Positions 55,041 through 64,000 of a DNA stretch of 64,000 nucleotides are shown here, one piece after another (the first letter of the stretch is position 1; the number at the start of each line of letters is the position of its first letter). Source of the stretch: Rhodoligotrophos sp. CJ14 (lineage in GTDB: Bacteria; Pseudomonadota; Alphaproteobacteria; Rhizobiales; Im1); assembly GCF_038811545.1 (NCBI RefSeq), contig NZ_CP133319.1:434001-498000 (forward strand), read 5' to 3'. A program made the translations under genes and the position numbers. The notes below the pieces were generated by a model. It was not told where the DNA came from and searched no databases. It saw only the letters and a program-made list of their open reading frames with translations.

Positions 55041-56699
55041 TCAGCCCCGCTCGAAACGCTTGTACTTCACCCGGTGCGGCTGCACGGCATCTTCGCCCAG
55101 GCGGCGTTTCTTGTCCTCTTCATAGGCCGCGAAATTGCCCTCGAACCATTCCACGTGGCTGTCGCCCTCGAAGGCGAGGATATGGGTTGCCGTACGGTCC
55201 AGGAACCAGCGATCATGGCTGATGATTACGGCGCATCCGGCAAAGTCGAGCAAAGCCTCTTCGAGCGCCCTCAGCGTGTCCACATCGAGATCATTGGTCG
55301 GCTCGTCCAGCAGGATTACATTGGCGCCGGACTTGAGCATCTTGGCGATGTGAACGCGATTTCGCTCACCGCCTGAGAGCACGCCCACCTTCTTCTGCTG
55401 ATCACCGCCCCGGAAATTGAACCAGCTCACATAGGCGCGTGAGGGAACCTCCCGCTTGCCCAGCGAGATGACATCATTGCCATCGGAAATCTCTTCCCAC
55501 ACGGTCTTGTTGGCGTTGAGCGTGTCGCGCGACTGGTCGACATAGCCGAGCACCACCGTCTCGCCGATCCTGAGGCTGCCTTTGTCGGGCGTCTCCTGCC
55601 CGGTGATCATTCGGAACAGCGTGGTCTTGCCCGCGCCATTGGGGCCGACCACCCCGACAATGCCGCCCGGGGGCAGCTTGAAATCGAGCCCTTCGATGAG
55701 CAGCCGGTCGCCATAGGCCTTGGTGAGATCCTCTGCCTCGATCACCACATTGCCCAGGCGCGGACCGGGGGGAATGGTGATCTGTTGGCGTGCGACCTTC
55801 TCGGCCACGTCCTGGTTGAGCAATTCCTCGTAGGCGTTGAGACGCGCCTTGGATTTCGCCTGCCGCGCCCGCGGGCTCTGGCGCACCCATTCCAGCTCGT
55901 CCTTGAGGGTGCGCTGACGGGCCTCCTCTTCGCGCCCCTCCTGCTCGAGCCGCTTCTGCTTCTGCTCGAGCCAGGCCGAATAATTGCCCTCATACGGAAT
56001 ACCCCGTCCCCGGTCGAGCTCGAGGATCCATCCCGTCACATTGTCGAGGAAATAGCGGTCATGGGTCACGAGCACGACGGTGCCGTCGTAAGTCTTCAGG
56101 AAATGCTCGAGCCAGGCGACCGATTCCGCGTCCAGATGGTTGGTGGGCTCATCCAGGAGCAACAGGTCGGGCTTCGACAACAAGAGCTTGGTGAGCGCGA
56201 CGCGGCGCTTCTCACCACCGGAGAGCTTGCTCACCTCCGCATCATCCGGGGGACAGCGCAGCGCATCCATGGCCTGCTCGACCTGGGAATCGAGATCCCA
56301 CAGGTTCTGGCTGTCGATAATATCCTGCAGCTTGGATCCCTCCTCCGCCGTCTCGTCGGAGTAGTTCATCATCAGCTCGTTATAGCGATCGAGAATGGCC
56401 TGCTTCTCGGCCACGCCCTCCATGACGTTCTCGCGGACCGATTTGGTGGGATCAAGCTGCGGTTCCTGCGGGAGATAGCCGACCTTCACCCCCTCGGCCG
56501 CCCACGCCTCCCCGGAATATTCCTTATCGAGCCCGCCCATGATCTTGAGCAGGGTCGATTTACCCGAGCCATTGGGACCGAGCACGCCGATCTTGGCGCC
56601 GGGATAGAAGGAGAGATTGACATTATCGAGGACCTTCTTGCCGCCGGGATAGGCCTTCGACAGTTGGTGCATATGGTAGATGTACTGGTAGGCCGCCAT
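55041..56699 (-). CDS. ettA: Energy-dependent translational throttle protein EttA (ABC-F ATPase)
   Basis: This 552-residue ABC-F protein binds the ribosomal E site and regulates entry into elongation by ATP level. Two ABC domains are evident: [20 protein letters not shown] and [12 protein letters not shown] in the first; [20 protein letters not shown] and [11 protein letters not shown] in the second, joined by a charged P-site-tRNA-interaction linker (about 245-315). The N-terminal [20 protein letters not shown] is characteristic of EttA. No membrane segments are present. Confidence 0.95.
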   Translation of the reverse strand: MAAYQYIYHMHQLSKAYPGGKKVLDNVNLSFYPGAKIGVLGPNGSGKSTLLKIMGGLDKEYSGEAWAAEGVKVGYLPQEPQLDPTKSVRENVMEGVAEKQAILDRYNELMMNYSDETAEEGSKLQDIIDSQNLWDLDSQVEQAMDALRCPPDDAEVSKLSGGEKRRVALTKLLLSKPDLLLLDEPTNHLDAESVAWLEHFLKTYDGTVVLVTHDRYFLDNVTGWILELDRGRGIPYEGNYSAWLEQKQKRLEQEGREEEARQRTLKDELEWVRQSPRARQAKSKARLNAYEELLNQDVAEKVARQQITIPPGPRLGNVVIEAEDLTKAYGDRLLIEGLDFKLPPGGIVGVVGPNGAGKTTLFRMITGQETPDKGSLRIGETVVLGYVDQSRDTLNANKTVWEEISDGNDVISLGKREVPSRAYVSWFNFRGGDQQKKVGVLSGGERNRVHIAKMLKSGANVILLDEPTNDLDVDTLRALEEALLDFAGCAVIISHDRWFLDRTATHILAFEGDSHVEWFEGNFAAYEEDKKRRLGEDAVQPHRVKYKRFERG

Positions 56700-56889
56700 G
56701 ATGCCTTCGCGAAGCTGGAGGATTTGCGCCAGTCATAGCGAATGCCGGCCGATGCGGCAACGCCGCGGAACAAACCACGGCATCGATGATCTGCCGATCA
56801 CCGAAAATGGCGTCCACGCGCGCTAAAGGCTGGCGCGGTGGCAAACCCCACGCTCTGATCCGCCAGCTCGACGACGGGACGTCGTAAAA

Positions 56890-57429
56890 TCAGTAGACGC
56901 TGATTGCGATCGCCATACTGGGCTTGTTGATGGTGAACTTCGCATCGTCCCAGTTCGGCTTCCACCAGAGCTTGCTCGTATAGTTCGAGACGCCCTTCAG
57001 CTCGTCCGACAGCGGATTTCGGTCGATCTCGCCATCCCCGTTCACGTCATGGGCCACGAGCACCGCATATTCCCCGTAAGGAACGTTCTCAACGGTGATC
57101 GTGCAGCTCTGATCGGTGATCTGGCATTTGCCCTTGGCCAGGGCTGTATCGGGGTCGAAAGCCTCGAACGTGTCCTGGCTGTTATAGAGGGTCCAGAATA
57201 ATGCGCCGTCATTCGACTCCAGGCCGCTGACAGTAATCTTCAGTGTTGCGGTATTCGGCGCCGGTTGAGTCGCCCCTTGGGCAGGCTGGGCCGCCGGCTG
57301 CGAACTTGTTTGCGCAGCGGCAGGCAAGCTCGCTATAGCCGCCAAAAACGCAGCCAGCATGCCACATGCGCGCATGCCACATGCGAGGCGAGAGGCAGTC
57401 AAACGCTCCTTACGCGAAAGCCTTGTCAT
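56890..57429 (-). CDS. Secreted DUF2141-family protein
   Basis: The protein is about 179 residues. After a signal peptide (hydrophobic MLAAFLAAIASLPAAAQ) and a Gln/Pro/Ala-rich linker comes a beta-sandwich DUF2141 domain: TLKITVSGLESNDGALFWTL, ITVENVPYGEYAVLVAHDVN, the acidic calcium-binding-like DVNGDGEIDRNPL, and SNYTSKLWWKPNWDDAKFTI. Function unknown. ATG 57429 has AGGGACG upstream; longer starts at 57447 or 57516 are possible. It is divergent from the Na/Pi-cotransporter gene. Confidence 0.85.
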   Translation of the reverse strand: MTRLSRKERLTASRLACGMRACGMLAAFLAAIASLPAAAQTSSQPAAQPAQGATQPAPNTATLKITVSGLESNDGALFWTLYNSQDTFEAFDPDTALAKGKCQITDQSCTITVENVPYGEYAVLVAHDVNGDGEIDRNPLSDELKGVSNYTSKLWWKPNWDDAKFTINKPSMAIAISVY

Positions 57430-57834
57430 TCTATCGTCCCTGATCATGATCAACGTGCTGGCGGCGATAACGCCTGTTGTGCTCGTCGGGGATTTGCTCC
57501 TGACGGACTCCGCCATAACGGAGATGAATAAATACTGACTCTGCCCCTAAAATGACAGAGGCACACCTGAACGAGCGCATATACGGTGCTCCGCCTCCTT
57601 TTTTAAGCGCTCCTTCTAGCACGGTCAGGCTTGCTGTTGGTTTAGGGGTGGCCCGTCCCTCGACGCCGATGCGTATGGGGCTGGACCTGAGGCGCCATGT
57701 GGAGTTGATACTGTGCGGCCCCGCGACGGGTGAATTTCGGTCCAATCACAATGCTCATTATCGCGCAGGTCACGGGCGAGTACTATTTGTGAAACATCGG
57801 CCCTGTGACCTCGCTAGGGCCGGCAGGAGGCGAA
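57430..57834. other. 405-bp divergent intergenic region
   Basis: The region separates the DUF2141 gene (minus) from the Na/Pi cotransporter (plus) and should hold promoters for both. A 120-codon open frame starting at 57552 has no recognisable domain and runs into the cotransporter in another frame; I reject it. No terminator, tRNA or riboswitch was recognised. Confidence 0.5.
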
Positions 57835-59535
57835 TTGTCCAGTTTCATTGCGACGCTCATTCAGCTCACCGGCGAGATCACGCTGATGCTCTGGGGCATT
57901 CACATGGTCCATAGCGGCGTCTTGCGGGCCTTCGGCGGTGAGTTGCGCCTCGTGCTGGGTCGCGCGCTTCACAACCGCCTGGCCGCCTTTTTTGCGGGAT
58001 TGGGGGTGACCACCGCTCTGCAAAGCAGCACCGCGACGGGCCTCATGGCGACCTCTTTCGCTGCTGATGGGATGGTCGCCCTGGTTCCGGCGCTGGCCAT
58101 CATGCTGGGCGCCAATGTCGGCACCACGCTGATCGTTCAGCTCCTCTCCTTCGATATTAGCCTCATCTATCCCATGCTGATCTTTCTAGGCTACATGGCC
58201 TTCAACCACGGGCATTCCCGCGTGAAGGACCTGGGCCGGGTCGGCATTGGCTTAGGGCTCATCCTGCTGTCCCTGCATCTCCTCGTCGATTCGATCGCGC
58301 CGCTGGTTGAGACCGAAGGCCTGCGTACCATCCTCGCGGCTTTGGAAAATCAACCCCTCCTCTATGTGGTCATTGCCGCAGGGCTCACCTGGGCGGCCCA
58401 TTCGAGCGTCGCGACCGTCCTGGTGATCATGTCACTGGCCGCTGCCGGGGCGATCTCGCCCGCCGCCGCCATCGCCATGGTTGTCGGCGCCAATATCGGC
58501 AGCGCGATCAATCCCATTGTCGAAGGCGCAGGCACCGATCCCGTGCGCCTGCGCCTGCCGGTCGGCAATCTCATCAATCGCCTGGTCGGCTGCGCCATCG
58601 TCATCCCTCTGATCCATCCGATCACCGACCTCGTCGCGATGCTCGACCCCGAACCCGACCGGATTACCGCCAATTTCCATACCTTGTTCAACCTGACCCT
58701 GGCGCTGCTCTTCCTTTTGCCGCTGCCGCTTTTCGCCAGGGCTTTGGAGTGGCTGTTCCCGTCCAGGCCGAAGCCCGTCGACCCCTGGGCACCCGTCCAT
58801 CTCGATCGGGCCGCTTTGGGCACGCCCTCCGTTGCCCTGGCCAATGCGGCGCGCGAGGCAATGCGCATGGCGGATGTGGTCCATGACATGCTGCGCGGCG
58901 CTCAGGAGGCCCTACATTCCAATGAGCGCAACAAGGTCCAAGCCGTCTGCCGCATGGACAAGATCGTCGACAATCTCCACTATGCGATCCAGCAATATCT
59001 GACGGAAGTCAGCCGCGAGCTATTAGGCGATCCTGAGAACAGGAGACTGTCGGATATTCTCGCCTTCTCCATCAATCTTGAGCATACCGGCGACATCATC
59101 GATAAGAACATCATGGAACTTGCTGCCAAGCGCATCAAGCGAGGCCTTGTTCTCTCCCCCGAGGGCATGGCCGAGATCGATGACATGTTCGACCGCGTCC
59201 AGAATGACGTGCGGCTCGCAACCGCCGTATTCCTGACCGGCGACCTCGATGCGGCCCGGCAGCTCTTTGCCGAGAAGGAGCATTTCCGCGAGCTGGAGCG
59301 GGCCGCCAATGACAGCCACTTCCAGCGGGTGCGCGAGGGCCGAAAGGAAAGCATAGAGACGAGTGGCCTCCATCTTGATCTCGTGCGCGATATCAAGCGC
59401 ATCGAATCTCATATCGCCTCCGCGGCCTATCCGGTTCTGGAGGAGCATGGCATGCTTTTGCAAAGCCGCCTGAACGGGGCTGGAGATCCTGCGATTTCAA
59501 CTCCAACTGCAACCTCTGCGCAAAGCAAGTCGTAA
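57835..59535 (+). CDS. Na+/phosphate cotransporter family protein with PhoU-like C-terminus
   Basis: The protein is about 566 residues. The N-terminal half has two Na_Pi_cotrans repeats with about eight membrane segments, marked by QSSTATGLM and, in the second repeat, AHSSVATVLV, each followed by GANVGTT or GANIGSA. The C-terminal 220 residues are helical and PhoU-like (MRMADVVHDMLRGAQEAL, SRELLGDPENRRLSDILAFS). It probably imports phosphate. I start at TTG 57835 because AGGAGG stands 4 nt before it; the frame also opens at GTG 57805, which lacks a ribosome site. Confidence 0.88.
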   Translation: MSSFIATLIQLTGEITLMLWGIHMVHSGVLRAFGGELRLVLGRALHNRLAAFFAGLGVTTALQSSTATGLMATSFAADGMVALVPALAIMLGANVGTTLIVQLLSFDISLIYPMLIFLGYMAFNHGHSRVKDLGRVGIGLGLILLSLHLLVDSIAPLVETEGLRTILAALENQPLLYVVIAAGLTWAAHSSVATVLVIMSLAAAGAISPAAAIAMVVGANIGSAINPIVEGAGTDPVRLRLPVGNLINRLVGCAIVIPLIHPITDLVAMLDPEPDRITANFHTLFNLTLALLFLLPLPLFARALEWLFPSRPKPVDPWAPVHLDRAALGTPSVALANAAREAMRMADVVHDMLRGAQEALHSNERNKVQAVCRMDKIVDNLHYAIQQYLTEVSRELLGDPENRRLSDILAFSINLEHTGDIIDKNIMELAAKRIKRGLVLSPEGMAEIDDMFDRVQNDVRLATAVFLTGDLDAARQLFAEKEHFRELERAANDSHFQRVREGRKESIETSGLHLDLVRDIKRIESHIASAAYPVLEEHGMLLQSRLNGAGDPAISTPTATSAQSKS

Positions 59536-59622
59536 CCATTTCGTGCCAGCAAATATGTCCGGCCAGAAAGAAGAAGCCGGGCCGGCTGGATTGGCGAGCA
59601 GCGTGGGAGCGGCGACAGGATC

Positions 59623-60753
59623 ATGTCTAATTGGCGCAGCGGTTGGATAATCGGCGATCGGACCAGCGCCGTAGCCAAGGCTTACGGCGCGAAGCTCTAC
59701 GACGCCGTATTGCCGGGGCGGCGCGTGCGCCAAGCCTTTCGGGATCAGGCCCGCGCCTGCGCTCAGCTTGGCTCGCCCTTCACGGCCTTGCTTTTATCCC
59801 TTGCTGCCGAGCGGCTCGATACGAGGACCCATGTGGGCCAGTTGGTGCTCAACTGGCCGGGCGGCGCCGGCCGCGACGCCCTCGCCCTTCGCTTCGCAGG
59901 TGCGCTCCACGCCCTCGTCCTCTCAGATGCGGATCCGGAGCTGACATCCCTCTATCCGCCCAACCCGATGCCGGATCCTGAACGGCTATGGCAAGCGGTC
60001 GAGCGGGCATTGTACGAGCATGGCGGTGCGATCATGGACACATTGGCGAGCCCGCCGCAAACTAATGAAGTGGCCCGTTCCGGCATTCTGCTGGGCGGCT
60101 TTCTCGAAGTTGCCAAGCAATCAGCGCTGCCCCTTCGCTTGTCCGAAGTGGGGGCGAGCTGCGGCTTCAATCTCTGCTGGGACCAGCTGCGTTATCGCAT
60201 CGGCGACCAGAAATGGGGTGCTCCCACCGCCCCCCTGGAACTGAGCCCCGAATGGCGGGGCGGACTGCCAGATCTCAACGTGCCGGTCGAAATTGCCGAC
60301 CGGCAGGGTTGCGACCGCAACCCGCTGAGCCCACGCTGTCCCGTCGCCCGCAAACGCTTGCTCTCCTATGTCTGGCCCGACCAGACCGATCGCATGCGCC
60401 GCCTATCCGCCATCCTGGACTTGGCCGCGCGCACCCATCTCTCCATCGACCAGGCCGATGCCGCCGACTGGGTAGAGCAGCGCCTCGAGCAGCCGGTTCC
60501 GGGCACGGCCCATGTGATCTATCACACCATCGTCTGGCAATACCTCCCGCAAGCTGCCCGTGACCGCATCCGCGCAGCGCTTAACAAGGCCGGTGAGAAG
60601 GCCTGCACCAAGACGCCGCTCGCCTGGCTGCGCTTTGAAGCAGATGGCGAGGGTGAGGGAGGCCTTCTCGCCCTCACCTATTGGCCCGGCGGCACCACGG
60701 TCAAACTCGCGCGCGCCGATTACCACGGCCGCTGGGTGCGCTGGCTCCAGTGA
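59623..60753 (+). CDS. DUF2332-family protein
   Basis: This 376-residue soluble protein matches DUF2332, with FRDQARACAQLGSPFTALLL near residue 40, LSEVGASCGFNLCWDQLRY in the middle, and ISVWQ-like VIYHTIVWQYLP plus WLRFEADG near the end. The LSEVGASCGFNL segment resembles a nucleotide- or SAM-binding glycine turn, but no enzyme activity is established. It follows the cotransporter gene by 87 bp on the same strand, so read-through is possible. Confidence 0.85.
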   Translation: MSNWRSGWIIGDRTSAVAKAYGAKLYDAVLPGRRVRQAFRDQARACAQLGSPFTALLLSLAAERLDTRTHVGQLVLNWPGGAGRDALALRFAGALHALVLSDADPELTSLYPPNPMPDPERLWQAVERALYEHGGAIMDTLASPPQTNEVARSGILLGGFLEVAKQSALPLRLSEVGASCGFNLCWDQLRYRIGDQKWGAPTAPLELSPEWRGGLPDLNVPVEIADRQGCDRNPLSPRCPVARKRLLSYVWPDQTDRMRRLSAILDLAARTHLSIDQADAADWVEQRLEQPVPGTAHVIYHTIVWQYLPQAARDRIRAALNKAGEKACTKTPLAWLRFEADGEGEGGLLALTYWPGGTTVKLARADYHGRWVRWLQ

Positions 60754-60877
60754 CACGAGACTGAAAGCCCTTTTGGCTATAGATCATCATCGCTGAACAT
60801 GGTCTGTTCCGCCGGGGCGAACGACCTGTTTGCCGCCAAATCTTAAAGCCGCTCTCAACCCGACGGGCTGAACGTCC

Positions 60878-61666
60878 ATGGATTTTTTCTCAGTTTCTAA
60901 GATCTTCTGGATCTTTGCTGATCCGGGCAATTTCCTTCTCCTGCTGATCATCATCGGCCTCCTGCTGCAACTCGCACCAAAGCTTCGCCCGGGCGGCCTG
61001 TGGCTCACAGCCATCGGTGCTCTTGGAATGGTGCTTGTCACTTTGCTGCCGATAGGCGCCTGGCTCATCGCGCCGCTCGAGAACCGTTTCCCCGTGCCGC
61101 GCCTGGGCGATAACGTCACTGGCATTGTCGTGCTGGGCGGCATCACTCGCAACGATGTCTCCGCCCATCGTGGGGTCCCGACCCTGCAGGCCGGTGCCGA
61201 CCGGCTGACCACCACGGTCGCTCTGGCGCGCGAATATCCCAATGCTCGCATCGTGATCGCCGGCGGCAGCGGCGAGATCGATCAGGATGGGACGCCCGAA
61301 GGGCTCATCATGCGCGAGGTCATGGTCGAGCTCGGCATCGATCCGGCCCGCATCACGGTTGATGCCAAGTCCCGCAACACCTATGAGAATGCCGTTCTCG
61401 CCAAACAGGCCGCAGATCCCAAGCCAGGCGAGACCTGGGTTCTGGTCACCTCCGGCTTCCAGATGCCGCGCGCGGTTGGCTGTTTCCGGCAAGTGGGGTT
61501 TGATGTCATTCCCTACCCCGTCGATTTCTACACCCCTGCCGATCACCGGCGCCATCTCGGCGAGCTTCTGGATGTGGTCGGTACGGCGGTCAAGGAATGG
61601 ATCGGCCTGACCGTTTATCACCTGACCGGGAGGACGGCGCAGCTCTACCCCGCCCCCTCCCGATAA
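60878..61666 (+). CDS. YdcF/ElyC-family (DUF218) membrane protein
   Basis: This 262-residue protein has two N-terminal transmembrane segments (about 17-35 and 40-62) and a DUF218 domain (about 80-240): GIVVLGGITRNDVSAHRGVP, ALAREYPNARIVIAGGSG, SRNTYENAVLAKQ and VLVTSGFQMPRAVGCFRQVG. ElyC of E. coli, of the same layout, takes part in envelope polysaccharide and undecaprenyl-phosphate metabolism. Its stop codon overlaps an in-frame ATG of the downstream M20 gene. Confidence 0.88.
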   Translation: MDFFSVSKIFWIFADPGNFLLLLIIIGLLLQLAPKLRPGGLWLTAIGALGMVLVTLLPIGAWLIAPLENRFPVPRLGDNVTGIVVLGGITRNDVSAHRGVPTLQAGADRLTTTVALAREYPNARIVIAGGSGEIDQDGTPEGLIMREVMVELGIDPARITVDAKSRNTYENAVLAKQAADPKPGETWVLVTSGFQMPRAVGCFRQVGFDVIPYPVDFYTPADHRRHLGELLDVVGTAVKEWIGLTVYHLTGRTAQLYPAPSR

Positions 61667-61677
61667 TGAGGTTACGG

Positions 61678-62982
61678 ATGACCAACCACACTCTGCCCGG
61701 CCTGAGCAAGACGCAAGTTGAACGCATTCTGGCTGCGGTCGATGAGGGCTTCGGCCGTGAGACCGCGTTTCTGCAAGCACTTGTGCGGGAACCATCGACC
61801 AGAGGCAATGAGCGCTCGGCCCAGGATCTCGTCGAGCGGGAGATGCGCGCCCGCGGTCTCGAGATCGACCGCTTCCTGATCGATCCCGCGGCAGCGAAGG
61901 AACATCCCGGCTTCTCCCCGATCACGGCATCTTATGAGAACGCCTGGAACGTGGTCGGCTATCGGCGCAGCCGGCACGGCGGTGGCCGCTCGCTCGCGCT
62001 CAACGCCCATCTCGATGTGGTGCCGCCGGCCAATAGCCGGTTCTGGAGCCGTGATCCCTTCTCCGGCCATGTTGAGGGCGATTGGCTCTATGGCCGCGGC
62101 GCCGGCGATATGAAGGCGGGCATGGCGGCCAATCTCTTCGCCTTGGATGCGCTTGAGGCTGCCGGCATTCACCTCAAGGGTGATGTGCATATCCAGTCCG
62201 TCATCGAGGAAGAAATCACCGGCAATGGCGCCGCCATGGCCCTTGCGCGCGGACATAGGGCAGACGCGATCCTCATCCCGGAGCCCACGGACGAGCGCCT
62301 GGTGCGCGCCAATGTTGGCGTCCTGAAATTCGCGGTCACCCTGCGCGGCGTTCCCGCCCACCCCCGCGATATCGGTTCAGGGATAAGCGCGATCGATGCC
62401 GGCATGGCGATGATTGAGCATCTCAGGCGCCTGGAGGCGCGCTGGATCGTGGAGAAGCAGAAATACCCGCTCTTTGCCGATCTGGCCAACCCGATCGCGC
62501 TCAATATCGGCACCTTCCAGGGCGGTGAATGGCAGGCATCGGTCTCCTGCGAATGCCGGCTCGAAGGACGAATGGGCTTTTATCCCGGTGAGGATGCGCG
62601 CGCCCGCGCGAGGGAGTTCGAGCAATTTGTGGCTCAATGCGCGAGGGAAGATGCAAAGCTCGCCCGGGCCGAGCCGCAGGTTGAATGGATCGGCCATGTG
62701 CATGGTGGCTATGAGCAGCCGCCCGGAACCGAGGCGGAAGCGGTTCTGCAGCACGCAGCCGAACTCGCTTTGGGCAAGCCCATTCCCGGTTATGTCATGA
62801 GCGCCTACTTGGATGCCGCGATCTTCGCCCTGCACGCGGGCATGCCGGCCTTCACCTATGGACCGGTCGCCGAGAATGTCCACGGCATTGACGAGCGGGT
62901 GAGCCTTTCATCCCTGCGCCGGGTGACCAAGATCATGGCCTTGTTCATTGCCGGCTGGTGCGGGGTTGCCGAGGGGGCATAA
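61678..62982 (+). CDS. M20-family metallohydrolase (ArgE/DapE/acetylornithine deacetylase-like)
   Basis: The protein is about 434 residues. The co-catalytic metal site reads HLDVVPP (H111, D113), GRGAGDMKAG (D144) and EEEITGNGA (E177-E178); the dimerisation domain contains FAVTLRGVPAHPRDIGSG with the conserved His of that lobe. It hydrolyses an amide bond in an N-acyl amino acid or a related compound; the substrate is not clear. ATG 61678 has GAGG six nt upstream; an ATG at 61666 overlaps the ydcF-like stop. It is convergent with the CoA-transferase gene. Confidence 0.9.
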   Translation: MTNHTLPGLSKTQVERILAAVDEGFGRETAFLQALVREPSTRGNERSAQDLVEREMRARGLEIDRFLIDPAAAKEHPGFSPITASYENAWNVVGYRRSRHGGGRSLALNAHLDVVPPANSRFWSRDPFSGHVEGDWLYGRGAGDMKAGMAANLFALDALEAAGIHLKGDVHIQSVIEEEITGNGAAMALARGHRADAILIPEPTDERLVRANVGVLKFAVTLRGVPAHPRDIGSGISAIDAGMAMIEHLRRLEARWIVEKQKYPLFADLANPIALNIGTFQGGEWQASVSCECRLEGRMGFYPGEDARARAREFEQFVAQCAREDAKLARAEPQVEWIGHVHGGYEQPPGTEAEAVLQHAAELALGKPIPGYVMSAYLDAAIFALHAGMPAFTYGPVAENVHGIDERVSLSSLRRVTKIMALFIAGWCGVAEGA

Positions 62983-63000
62983 CCGGGCACCGTTTAGGAA

Positions 63001-63023
63001 TGGCGGGGATTCGCACCCCGCCA
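63001..63023. terminator. GC-rich hairpin between convergent genes, terminator-like
   Basis: TGGCGGGG at 63001-63008 pairs with CCCCGCCA at 63016-63023 around a 7-nt loop. It begins 19 bp after the M20 stop. There is no T-run on either side, so it may work in both directions only weakly. Confidence 0.5.
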
Positions 63024-63049
63024 GCCATGCCTCTTCGACGGCTTACTCC

Positions 63050-63152
63050 AGAGCATTTCCGAGCGAAGTGGATATCGGTTCGCGTGAAGAAAACGCGACC
63101 AAGCAAGAACTTGAGACGCGGTTTCGCGATTCAAGGAAAGTGAAAATGCTCT
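63050..63152. repeat. Palindromic intergenic repeat of a Hyphomicrobiales-type family (103 bp)
   Basis: The element is bounded by a perfect 9-bp terminal inverted repeat: AGAGCATTT at 63050-63058 and AAATGCTCT at 63144-63152. Its left half reads CCGAGCGAAGTGGATATCGG then TTCGCGTGAAGAAAACGCG, with a 5-bp CGCGT/ACGCG hairpin; the right half has CGCGGTTTCGCG. I recall closely similar elements, starting GAGCATTTCCGAGCGAAGTG, scattered between genes of many Rhizobiales genomes. It lies between convergent genes, the usual site. It overlaps the CoA-transferase stop by 2 bp. No other copy was seen in this window. Confidence 0.8.
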
Positions 63153-64000
63153 AAGCAACCGCTCCCTTCGCCCGCAGCCTGGCGAGCGCCTCATCGTCAA
63201 GCCCGAGCACATCCCGGAGGATGGCATCCGTATGTTCGCCGAGCCGCGGTGGCGCACTGGGCTTGCGCGTCGGCGTCCCCCGCAAATTCAGCGCGGGCGC
63301 GGGCAGCTTGAGCTTGCCGTGACGTTGATCCTCCACCTCTGCGAACATGCCCCGCTCGCGCGCTTCGGGCGCCTCGAACACCTCGAGCACCGTGCGGATC
63401 TGCCCGCCTGGCACGCCAGCGGCCTTGAGCGCCGCGAACCAGTCCGCTTTCGTCTTGGTCCGGAAGATGTCGCTGAGGATGGCCGCCAGCTCCGCGCGGT
63501 TCGAGGCGCGCCCATGGGCTGTTGCGAAACGCGGATCCTCGGCCAGATCAGGCTGATGGACCACCTTGCTGCACAGGGCTCGAAACTGCAGGTCGTTGCC
63601 CACTGCAACTGCAAAGCTGCCATCGCTTGCGGGAAAGACCTGGTAGGGCGCAACGGATGCATGCGCATTGCCATAGCGCTTCGGCGCCTTGCCCGTGGCA
63701 AGATAGCCCGAGGCCACATTGGCGAGCAGATTGACCGCGCTGTCGAGGAGCGCGATATCGATGAACTGTCCCTCCCCGGTCTTCTCGCGCACGATCAGGG
63801 CCGCAAGGATCGCCTGCACCGCATTCATGCCCGAGACGATGTCGCAGATCGCCACGCCGAGCTTCATGGGCTCGCCATCGACCTCGCCCGTGATGGACAT
63901 AAGGCCGCTCTCTGCCTGAATGGCAAAGTCATAGCCCGCCTCCTCCGCCCGCGAGCCGGTGCGGCCATAGCCGGAGATCGAGCAGTAAATGAGCCGCGGA
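63151..64000 (-). CDS. CaiB/BaiF-type (class III) CoA transferase, 5' end cut by window edge
   Basis: The frame is open to the right edge and about 283 C-terminal codons are present. The conserved segment PRLIYCSISGYGRTG, then GYDFAIQAESGLMSITGE, is diagnostic of class III CoA transferases, which move CoA between acids (formyl, carnitine, cinnamate or similar). A C-terminal domain (residues continuing through AVAVGNDLQFRALC, and TRKPSAPPRLGEHTDAIL near the end) is complete. The catalytic Asp region at the N-terminus probably lies partly beyond the window. The acyl substrate is unknown. Confidence 0.93.
   Translation of the reverse strand, partial: PRLIYCSISGYGRTGSRAEEAGYDFAIQAESGLMSITGEVDGEPMKLGVAICDIVSGMNAVQAILAALIVREKTGEGQFIDIALLDSAVNLLANVASGYLATGKAPKRYGNAHASVAPYQVFPASDGSFAVAVGNDLQFRALCSKVVHQPDLAEDPRFATAHGRASNRAELAAILSDIFRTKTKADWFAALKAAGVPGGQIRTVLEVFEAPEARERGMFAEVEDQRHGKLKLPAPALNLRGTPTRKPSAPPRLGEHTDAILRDVLGLDDEALARLRAKGAVA

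Noticed and set aside
57552-57914. 120-codon frame in the DUF2141/cotransporter intergenic region
   Set aside because: It has no recognisable domain and its last third is antiframe to the cotransporter gene.

Overview
The window is a GC-rich chromosomal segment of an alphaproteobacterium, most likely of the order Hyphomicrobiales (Rhizobiales); I do not assign a genus. Supporting signs are a 5-aminolevulinate synthase (C4 haem pathway), a MarR-type regulator beside an L,D-transpeptidase (ldtR/ldtP arrangement), the divergent recG / sdhE-mfd block, heme A synthase back to back with a DUF2842 gene, TrmFO, a potassium-independent H+-pyrophosphatase, and a short palindromic repeat of a type I associate with this order. 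No rRNA, tRNA, CRISPR array, phage or insertion sequence was recognised.

Layout. 1-6.3 kb: a flavoprotein (cut by the left edge) and a LysR regulator, divergent from a creatinase-fold M24 hydrolase and an SsuABC/TauABC-type importer. 6.4-7.8 kb: a VWA protein and a membrane-anchored J-domain protein. 7.9-14.1 kb: repair block, sdhE-mfd divergent from recG. 14.2-16.6 kb: HxlR regulator, MaoC hydratase, TPR-SPOR envelope protein. 16.7-18.7 kb: two tandem paralogues resembling the C80 cysteine-protease domain of large toxins but lacking its catalytic His and Cys. 18.8-25.9 kb: sulfur and one-carbon metabolism (rhodanese-metZ, dimethylglycine/sarcosine dehydrogenase-like protein, trmFO, metY). 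25.9-27.4 kb: ctaA and DUF2842. 27.4-37.0 kb: an exopolysaccharide locus (deacetylase, acyltransferase, chain-length protein, outer-membrane export lipoprotein, glycosyltransferase, initiating sugar-phosphate transferase, polymerase/ligase) whose parts match the Caulobacter holdfast set. 37.1-42.8 kb: amidase, a small unknown protein, hppA and an MFS transporter. 42.9-49.8 kb: glyA-nrdR-ribD-ribE-ribH-nusB-thiL, then hemA. 50.1-52.3 kb: L,D-transpeptidase and its MarR regulator. 52.6-64 kb: mmsB-like dehydrogenase, a secreted unknown, ettA-ychJ, DUF2141, Na/Pi-cotransporter-PhoU, DUF2332, YdcF, an M20 hydrolase, the repeat, and a CaiB-type CoA transferase cut by the right edge.

How the genes fit together. 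Most of the window is conserved core genome in compact operons with 4-bp overlaps or short spacers. The accessory-looking parts are the C80-like pair, the polysaccharide locus and the transporter/hydrolase operon at the left. The strongest candidate for an undescribed system is the C80-like pair: the fold-defining motifs are readable and both genes carry the same substitutions at the two catalytic positions, which suggests a conserved non-protease (perhaps sensor or binding) role. The polysaccharide locus is a good candidate for a surface adhesin. All calls were made by reading translations and motifs; no database search was run.
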